The notes beneath the pieces are model-generated. The model worked only from the letters and a program-made list of their open reading frames with translations. It was not told where the DNA came from and made no database searches. Position numbers and translations under genes: made by a program. A stretch of 12,505 bases of DNA, taken from assembly GCA_002413665.1 (NCBI GenBank), contig DHXK01000274.1:3324-15828 (forward strand). The letters run 5' to 3'. This stretch comes from Legionellales bacterium UBA5158. Lineage in GTDB: Bacteria > Pseudomonadota > Gammaproteobacteria > DSM-16500. The first letter of the stretch is position 1. Each line of letters begins with the position of its first letter. This document shows positions 7,689 to 12,505 of the stretch, piece by piece.

Positions 7689-7938
7689 GGGCTAACTGAT
7701 TAAAACAATATTGTAACTTGTTGATTATACTTTAATATAATCGGTTAGGTAGGACGGTAAACATGCACAGCACCATTCCAGAATGTTTTGTGTGCCTGCG
7801 GCAACGTGGCATGCTGTATCAAGAATATTTGGAGCAGCCTTAATAGCTGGGAAAATATAAATTTCCAAGCTATAACCTCTGGAACTTAGTGAAAATATGC
7901 TACTATCCATCACTTTAAAATATTAGATGAGTACACTT

Positions 7939-8385
7939 ATGAAAAAAATCACCATTTATGTAAAAGCATTATTGTTATGTTTTGTCGTCACTTCGAGCAC
8001 CATGGCATTAGCAATACAAAAAACTTTTATTTTTAGTCAATTCACTGAGGATTCATATAAAGAATGTGAAAAAATGTCTATAGAGCAATCTGCTAAAGTA
8101 ATACGTATTACGGTTGATTTATCTGCTATAAAAGACCAGTCTACTGGTTTACCATCCATCGTATCAACCTCTGGCCTCACATTATCATCCACGCCTAGCT
8201 TCTTTTTTATGGGGATAAAAGATTATTATGCCTATATGTCAAGTTCAACAACTGGTGTTCATAAAAACAAATCCTATTATGGAATAAATTTTTCGTTAAT
8301 GGGTAAATCTAAATATGCAGACTACGACGGTGCACTTAGACTAAATGACGCTAAAGGTAATGCTTGCATGATACTTCTTAAATAG
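7939..8385 (+). CDS. small exported protein of unknown function
   Basis: Starting at ATG 7939 the product has 148 residues and a typical Sec signal peptide: MKK, a hydrophobic core (ALLLCFVV, 10-17) and a probable cleavage after ALA at residue 25. An in-frame ATG at 7927 would add four residues before the MKK, but it has no better ribosome site, so 7939 is preferred. The mature part of about 123 residues is Ser/Thr/Tyr-rich and has two cysteines, near each end (C43 and C143), which could form a disulphide in the periplasm or outside the cell. There are no lipobox, membrane segments or recognised family. The repeated strands of small and aromatic residues suggest a beta-rich fold (inference). 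It is a single gene and runs towards the proline-rich gene at 8552. Confidence 0.75.
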   Translation: MKKITIYVKALLLCFVVTSSTMALAIQKTFIFSQFTEDSYKECEKMSIEQSAKVIRITVDLSAIKDQSTGLPSIVSTSGLTLSSTPSFFFMGIKDYYAYMSSSTTGVHKNKSYYGINFSLMGKSKYADYDGALRLNDAKGNACMILLK

Positions 8386-8551
8386 TCTGTATCAGTAGGG
8401 TCCATCATCATTGCATGATTAAGATAACCTAGGTGTGAAACGAAAGCTGCACATCCAGAAAAGCCTAGAATTCTAATTCGCTTGTTACAGGATCAGGCTT
8501 GCGTATATAACATAAAATACACAAGTCTGACTCTATTTTTTTCTGTAAAAA
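8386..8551. other. convergent intergenic gap
   Basis: This stretch lies between the 3' ends of two convergent small exported-protein genes. It contains a run of seven T at about 8535-8541, but no stable GC-rich stem was found next to it, so no terminator is called. Confidence 0.35.
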
Positions 8552-8845
8552 TTAATTAAAGAAGACAGTCTCTTGACTCGGAATAGCATTTGGCTGCGGG
8601 ATTTTATTCGGCGCAGGAATGACATTAGGTTTAGGAACCTTATTAGGTTTGGGTATTTTATTTGGGGCGGGGATTTTATTGACGGGTGGAGGCTTTATAG
8701 GTTGATACCCTTGATCCACAGGCGTTGGCATATTAACTACATTGGGCTGGTCGTTAGGAGCTACACTGGATTGGTTGTCAGCGTAACTAATAGTATTAAA
8801 CGCTAAGAGAATGGTTGCTGTTGCTATCGCAATGCTTTTCTTCAT
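8552..8845 (-). CDS. small exported proline-rich hexapeptide-repeat protein
   Basis: Read from ATG 8845 the product is 97 aa. A perfect AGGAGG (8851-8856) sits five bases before this ATG. A GTG two codons earlier overlaps the ribosome site and is rejected as the start. Residues 1-22 form a Sec signal peptide (MKKSIAIATATILLAF, cleavage after SYA). The mature part is almost all Pro, Asn, Lys, Val and Ile. From residue 57 to 86 it has five exact-length repeats of the type K-I-P-x-P-N, with a degenerate sixth unit (AIPSQE). Such a chain should be extended, like a polyproline helix, and could span the periplasm or cell wall, or bind SH3- or WW-like modules (inference). No family is recognised. 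It starts 31 bases past the end of the kinase pseudogene, so its promoter must lie within that remnant. Confidence 0.8.
   Translation of the reverse strand: MKKSIAIATATILLAFNTISYADNQSSVAPNDQPNVVNMPTPVDQGYQPIKPPPVNKIPAPNKIPKPNKVPKPNVIPAPNKIPQPNAIPSQETVFFN
8570..8677 (-). repeat. 18-bp tandem repeat encoding K-I-P-x-P-N
   Basis: Five 18-bp units (8588-8677) encode KIPAPN, KIPKPN, KVPKPN, VIPAPN and KIPQPN. A sixth, degenerate unit (8570-8587) encodes AIPSQE. The DNA units are clearly related but not identical, so the array has diverged by substitution, with no change in unit length. Confidence 0.75.
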
Positions 8846-8875
8846 AATCACCTCCTGTGAAAGTAATCTCTAAAG

Positions 8876-9331
8876 TTAAAGCATTATGGCCTTGGACTCA
8901 AGCTTAACGATAGCCCTTATATTTTCTTTATAGAAGGGCAGGGTACCATATAACATTGCATACAAAACAACCCCGGCACTCCAAATATCAATTTGGGAAG
9001 CAAAGTAAATCGAATTATTGCTAATAACTTAGGGAGAAGCGTAATTAGGAGTGCCGCAGGATGTACGAAATAAGTCTCCGTCATTGAAGTTTCTTGAAAA
9101 ACCATAATCGCATATTTTGATACATAGACTAGAGTCGGGGAGCACAGAAATTAAAATATTTTCTGCCTTAATATCTCTGTGACAAATATTTTCCTGATGT
9201 AATATATGTAATCCACAAATAAGTTGTTGAAAAATTATTTTTTCTTTAAAGCCACCAGTGCCCAATGTTTTTCTTTCTGTATATCTGCCATCTAATATAG
9301 TTTTTGGGATCTTCTTTATTCCAGATTGCAT
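8876..9331 (-). pseudogene. eukaryotic-type Ser/Thr protein kinase pseudogene
   Basis: One frame carries most landmarks of a protein kinase. From ATG 9331: GRYTERKTLGTGGF (15-28, glycine loop), HRDIKAEN (51-58, catalytic loop with Asp53, Lys55 and Asn58), DYGFSRN (75-81, DFG variant with Tyr), and GTPNYASP (93-100). TAA follows at 9029-9031, exactly where GAA (the Glu of APE) is expected. Beyond it the same frame continues with ASQIDIWSAGVVLYAMLYGT and LPFY (subdomain IX), ending at TAA 8876-8878. Two further losses are visible. The glycine loop is joined directly to KEKIIFQQLICGLHILH, removing the ATP-binding Lys, helix C and strands 4-5. The C-lobe after subdomain IX is also gone. It resembles AMPK/CaMK-type kinases and was probably a host-directed kinase. 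An in-frame ATG at 9400 is possible, but 9331 has AGGG upstream. Confidence 0.85.
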
Positions 9332-9399
9332 ATGCTTACCCTGGTTCGCATTATCATTTAAACAATCCTTTCTTAAATTTATATCCAGCAAATGGTACA

Positions 9400-9779
9400 A
9401 TTATTTGCTTAAGAGAATATTAATAAATAATACAGATCGTTTCATTACCGATAACGACCAATTAGCAAATAAATTCCGAGGTACTTTGCAGAAATTGAAA
9501 GCTACTGATCTTGAAAATATAGTGTTTGAAAATTCAAAGGATGCTAAGTTCAGAATGTAATACCCCACCTGTTGTCGGATGTGATGCGTTTATGAAAGAA
9601 TTAGATCTTCGACAAAAAAAACAAATAGTGCGTTATTATATTTTTCAAAATCGACATCCGACCCAGATAAAACTTTAATATTTACTCAGTTACAAAATAA
9701 AATAAATTATTATCCAGGAATAAACGAAAATTTTTACATCAGGACCCGGCACAGGTTGATGTACGCGCGACCCATGTAG
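9400..9779 (+). pseudogene. frameshifted remnant of an unrecognised gene
   Basis: Three consecutive open pieces look like one protein. Frame 0 reads RFITDNDQLANKFRGTLQKL and on to DLENIVFENSKD (to TAA 9558-9560). Frame 1 then reads ECNTPPVVGCDAFMKELDL and RQKKQIVRYYIF (to TAA 9676-9678). Frame 0 resumes with SKSTSDPDKTLIFTQLQ and NKINYYPGINENFY (to TAG 9777-9779). Adding one T to the T-run at 9641-9645 joins the last two pieces cleanly. No start codon is evident, and the 5' end abuts the kinase pseudogene on the other strand. The family is not recognised. Confidence 0.5.
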
Positions 9780-9823
9780 TAGTACCATGACAACCAACAC
9801 TCTCAAGCACCTGGATTAAACAT

Positions 9824-10366
9824 ATGGCGTTAAAAGCTACTATACACAAAGCTGAAATAATTATTAGCGATATGGACCGCGGCTATTACCACACCCATGC
9901 GTTAACGTTGGCACAGCATCCATCGGAAACACTGGAGCGATTGATGCTGCGAATTGTGGTATTTGCGTTACACGCCAATGAGCAACTAGGATTTACTCGG
10001 GGTCTTTCTGCAGTAGATGAACCTGAGCTTTGGCAGAAAAGTGCTACGGGCGATATTGAGTTATGGATTGACCTGGGAGAACCTGATGAACGCCGTCTAC
10101 GTCAGGCATGCGGTAGAGCCAGACAAGTTTGGTTATATACTTACGGTCGCGGATCAAGTATTTGGTGGAAGGGTATACAAAACAAAATTAGTCGACTGAA
10201 AAATTTGCGCGTATTACGCATTGGTTCAACGACACTAGCAGCACTCGCTAAACTTCATCAGCGTAACATGCAATTACAAGCAACGGTGCAAGATAATCAG
10301 CTATGGCTATCAAGCGGTGACCAGTGCGTTTTGGTAGAAGGAGAACGGCTATTTGGTATAAGCTAA
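9824..10366 (+). CDS. yaeQ: YaeQ family protein
   Basis: The 180-aa product matches proteobacterial YaeQ along its whole length. It starts MALKATI, has LAQHPSETLERLMLR at 29-43, FTRGLSAVDEPELW at 57-70, DIELWIDLGEPDERR at 77-91, IWWKGIQNK in the middle, and ends with LQATVQDNQLWLSS. The length is that of the E. coli protein (about 181 aa). Solved YaeQ structures have a PD-(D/E)XK nuclease-like fold, but no activity is established; a link to RfaH suppression in E. coli was proposed and is uncertain. ATG 9824 is chosen for this match, although only a weak ribosome site is seen. It is the only clear core gene in the window and is visibly richer in GC than the large genes beside it, which fits a resident gene among acquired DNA. 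Confidence 0.95.
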   Translation: MALKATIHKAEIIISDMDRGYYHTHALTLAQHPSETLERLMLRIVVFALHANEQLGFTRGLSAVDEPELWQKSATGDIELWIDLGEPDERRLRQACGRARQVWLYTYGRGSSIWWKGIQNKISRLKNLRVLRIGSTTLAALAKLHQRNMQLQATVQDNQLWLSSGDQCVLVEGERLFGIS

Positions 10367-10556
10367 GAGTCTGTCCGAAAGTTCTGCCTTCGGTTACGCT
10401 CGTGACAAAAGCGTTTTATCACACTATGGCCCAAAGTATAAATTAATGTATGCTAAAGAAGATTATGCAGGATTTAAGATACTAGATATTTTTGAGGTTG
10501 AACTAAAAATAATAGACACGAGAATGAACCCAATGCTAGCAGCTTTCGAAGCCTAA
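10362..10556 (+). pseudogene. remnant of an unrecognised gene after yaeQ
   Basis: Frame 0 is open from 10362, overlapping the yaeQ stop, to TAA 10554-10556. It reads SESSAFGYARDKSVLSHYGP, then KYKLMYAKEDYAGFKILDIF, then EVELKIIDTRMNPMLAAFEA. The composition is protein-like throughout. ATG 10446 would give 36 residues but has no ribosome site. It is best read as the 3' end of a gene whose front was lost next to yaeQ. No family is recognised. Confidence 0.4.
10375..10393. repeat. short stem-loop just after yaeQ
   Basis: CCGAAAG (10375-10381) and CTTCGG (10388-10393) pair over six base pairs with one bulged A and a six-base loop, nine bases after the yaeQ stop. The position suits a terminator, but no T-run follows, so it would be a weak or decayed one. 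Confidence 0.3.
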
Positions 10557-10587
10557 CTGTTTCTATAATCACGGAGGGTGAATAGAC

Positions 10588-12450
10588 GTGCTACATACTC
10601 AAATTAATCACAAAATAAAAGAAATCAAAGCTTTAGTCTTAAAATTATCACAAGACTTCCTTGAGCCGACTATTTGGGATGAGTTTTCAGCAACCCTGAG
10701 CACGGATGGTCGTGATAACTACCACATTCGAGATGATGATTTTCCGGATATTCGTGATCTAAAAGCATTTCTCAATATGTTAACGGCAATTGAAAGAGCT
10801 ACGGAAAGTTACTCATTAATTGCGGTTTCTTTGTTTAAAAAATTAGAATTACCAGAAGATATTTGGGAATTTCGACGTAATTATAAAATTTATATGTCAA
10901 CCAGTGGTATTTTTTCTCAACACATGGCATTAGCCAAAGAATTTACGCTGGTAACAGTTTTCCCTATCGTCTCTACCAAATTACACGAATTATACCAGCT
11001 TTGCACTAGCGAAAATTTAGAAAAAGCGAATGAATTCTTAATCGAGCAAGTCATTAATCTGGAGCAATACCAAGAGAAGTATCGAGAAAAAAAACGTAAA
11101 GCAGCGACAACAATAGAAGGAAAGGAATCGGAAGATAGGTTTGTTGATACATTGGTGAAAAAAAATGATGTCTTGCTCCGAAAAATATATGGCGAGAAAT
11201 ACGATACTAGTTTCGTATCCGCGACTAAGGAAGATCTGAAAGGCTATTATCCTGAAAATGTGACAGATGATGAAACCGTCAAGAATCTCAAAAATCTAGC
11301 CAACGGTATTATCGGCATAAAAAAAGTATTTGATGATTTTGCTGCGTATAATCAGGCGGGCATGCTGTATGGGGTGTCATGTATAACCACTTTTGTGATA
11401 GATGTGCGTCAAGTATATAGGTATCTGCAAGAATTTGATTATCAAGCTATTATTGCGGAACAAACAAATCCCACTGCTGAAAAAATAAAAACTCAAATAA
11501 CCAGATTATATGATGTCTTGGAAAAACTAAGTTGCATTGCGGATCACTTTGAATGCGTTTATGCTCTGAAAGAAGGCACATTATTACGCTGTGTTGATCC
11601 AATCATTCAGCGTTATAAGTTGATCACCAGCGAATTAAAAATTGTAATTGATTATGCGAAGCTAAAGCGAATATTTCACTCGCCTCGCATGCAAGCGCGC
11701 GAGCAACATTTGCAGGTTATTCAGTCTCAACTGAATGAGTTAAAACCCTTTCTGGATTATCGTGATTGCACCTTAGCGGATATACCCGCCGCGATGTTGT
11801 GTGCGATGCAAGCCTATATCACGAAATACCATGGTGTTATTTGCATGGATAAAAGTCACCTCGCACAGTATGAAAAATATTTAGCGCAAGCAATGCAGAA
11901 AAAAAAAATAAGCTTTATGATAACGATAATGAATTATGTGGAATTTATAGCAAATCGTGCTGGATTGACATTGCATGCAGAAATGATGTCGGTATTCAAT
12001 AAACAAAAACTCTATCTGGAGAAACAACGATTATTTTTAGAAGCTCGCCTGCAATCAGCAAAAGATAAATTTATGCAGCAGCCTTACGATAATTTTAATC
12101 TCAGTGAGATAGCTGGCGACCCTAAAAAAATCGTGTTCGACAAGCTTAAACAGCATCTGCTTGTCCTGAATCAGGAAAAAGATAAATTTTTCGATTTGAC
12201 AGTTCATGAGTCAAAAAGCGCTGAAAATGAGGCTAAGTTTACGTTGTCTGAAAGATTACAAAACGAAATGTTTTCCAAAGTTAGAGAATTAGGGATATTC
12301 AGCTCGGCTATCATCCAGCATGAGAGCGAAGAAACAACAACTGGTTTACAAAAATTAACAGAGACGATTAGTCAGGAAACCTGCTTAAGCCCTTCCTCCT
12401 TGATCTTAATCGAAGAAATAAAAGAAATTAATCGCCGATATGTGGTTTAG
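10588..12450 (+). CDS. 620-aa all-helical protein, unrecognised
   Basis: The start is GTG 10588, with GGAGG ending ten bases upstream; no ATG is near in this frame. The protein is predicted by eye to be almost wholly helical, with few Gly and Pro. It has charged coiled-coil-like stretches near 158-175 (QYQEKYREKKRKAATT) and 469-500 (NKQKLYLEKQRLFLEARLQS). It has no signal peptide, no convincing membrane segment, no catalytic motif and no recognised family. The C-terminus combines acidic and hydrophobic residues (LILIEEIKEIN), as many type IV effectors do, but this is weak evidence. It follows a gene remnant and precedes 55 bases without features. It may be a helical scaffold or effector; a role cannot be named. 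GC content is between that of yaeQ and that of the large left-hand gene. Confidence 0.75.
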   Translation: MLHTQINHKIKEIKALVLKLSQDFLEPTIWDEFSATLSTDGRDNYHIRDDDFPDIRDLKAFLNMLTAIERATESYSLIAVSLFKKLELPEDIWEFRRNYKIYMSTSGIFSQHMALAKEFTLVTVFPIVSTKLHELYQLCTSENLEKANEFLIEQVINLEQYQEKYREKKRKAATTIEGKESEDRFVDTLVKKNDVLLRKIYGEKYDTSFVSATKEDLKGYYPENVTDDETVKNLKNLANGIIGIKKVFDDFAAYNQAGMLYGVSCITTFVIDVRQVYRYLQEFDYQAIIAEQTNPTAEKIKTQITRLYDVLEKLSCIADHFECVYALKEGTLLRCVDPIIQRYKLITSELKIVIDYAKLKRIFHSPRMQAREQHLQVIQSQLNELKPFLDYRDCTLADIPAAMLCAMQAYITKYHGVICMDKSHLAQYEKYLAQAMQKKKISFMITIMNYVEFIANRAGLTLHAEMMSVFNKQKLYLEKQRLFLEARLQSAKDKFMQQPYDNFNLSEIAGDPKKIVFDKLKQHLLVLNQEKDKFFDLTVHESKSAENEAKFTLSERLQNEMFSKVRELGIFSSAIIQHESEETTTGLQKLTETISQETCLSPSSLILIEEIKEINRRYVV

Positions 12451-12505
12451 GTAATCGGGCAGAGAGCGGGGCAAGTTCAGTTTGGGCGTGTAATTTAAAC
12501 TGTGT

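Larger units (their letters stand above)
7544..7926. other. divergent intergenic region
   Basis: This gap separates the minus-strand 526-aa gene from the + strand exported protein. It holds a promoter candidate for the former (7580-7610) and a 7-bp inverted repeat (7662-7688). A 26-codon + strand frame (ATG 7763 to TAA 7843) has AGGA nearby, and a 62-codon minus frame (7725-7913) has no plausible ribosome site. Neither is convincing as a gene. Confidence 0.45.

Noticed and set aside
7763..7843. 26-codon + strand frame (MHSTIPECFVCLRQRG)
   Set aside because: It has only a partial ribosome site and is very short; it is expected by chance in a gap of this length.
7725..7913. 62-codon minus-strand frame between divergent genes
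   Set aside because: There is no ribosome site and no family, and it lies in the promoter region of the exported protein gene.
8573..8806. 77-codon + strand frame rich in Arg
   Set aside because: It is the antisense shadow of the hexapeptide repeat; its periodic Arg and Phe come from the repeat itself.
9258..9400. front part of a 100-codon + strand frame
   Set aside because: This part is antisense to the kinase pseudogene. Only the part after 9400 looks protein-like, and it was kept as a remnant.
10367..10420. possible insertion-sequence end after yaeQ
   Set aside because: The motif near CTGTCCGAAAG occurs once in the window, with no matching inverted copy, target duplication or transposase.

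Overview
The window looks like an accessory region from an AT-rich gammaproteobacterium that lives inside eukaryotic cells, most likely a member of the Legionellales (Legionella, Berkiella, Rickettsiella or a relative). Three things point there. It carries a Rab5-like small GTPase, a eukaryotic-type Ser/Thr kinase (now a pseudogene), and very large helical proteins with no clear bacterial role. The one recognisable core gene, yaeQ, is of the proteobacterial type. The taxonomic placement is inference; no rRNA or other marker gene is present.

Layout, left to right. 1-195 is the 3' end of an unrecognised + strand gene, followed by a possible decayed tail to 321. 525-4286 (+) encodes a 1253-aa protein: a long helical N-terminal half, two Lys/Arg-rich linkers, and a class II poly(A)-polymerase/CCA-transferase-type nucleotidyltransferase head near residues 850-1010. 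Its C-terminus seems to have been cut by frameshifts, because a protein-like reading continues out of frame to 4452. A further remnant lies at 4534-4674. 4760-5425 (-) encodes a Rab5-like GTPase with all G motifs and a C-terminal Cys-Cys-Leu. 5963-7543 (-) encodes a 526-aa unrecognised protein. 7939-8385 (+) and 8552-8845 (-) encode two small convergent exported proteins; the second has a proline-rich hexapeptide repeat. 8876-9331 (-) is a protein kinase pseudogene with a nonsense codon at the Glu of the APE motif and with the N-lobe deleted. 9400-9779 (+) is a frameshifted remnant of an unrecognised gene. 9824-10366 (+) is yaeQ, visibly richer in GC than its neighbours. 10362-10556 (+) is another gene remnant. 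10588-12450 (+) encodes a 620-aa all-helical unrecognised protein.

No operon is evident. Genes are separated by long, remnant-filled gaps and change strand often. The plausible common theme is manipulation of a eukaryotic host by secreted proteins: the Rab5-like GTPase for endosomal traffic, the nucleotidyltransferase protein for RNA or nucleotide chemistry, and the large helical proteins for unknown jobs. Secretion (for example by a Dot/Icm type IV system) is inferred from gene content and is not shown by the sequence. No tRNA, rRNA, CRISPR array, complete insertion sequence or origin was seen.
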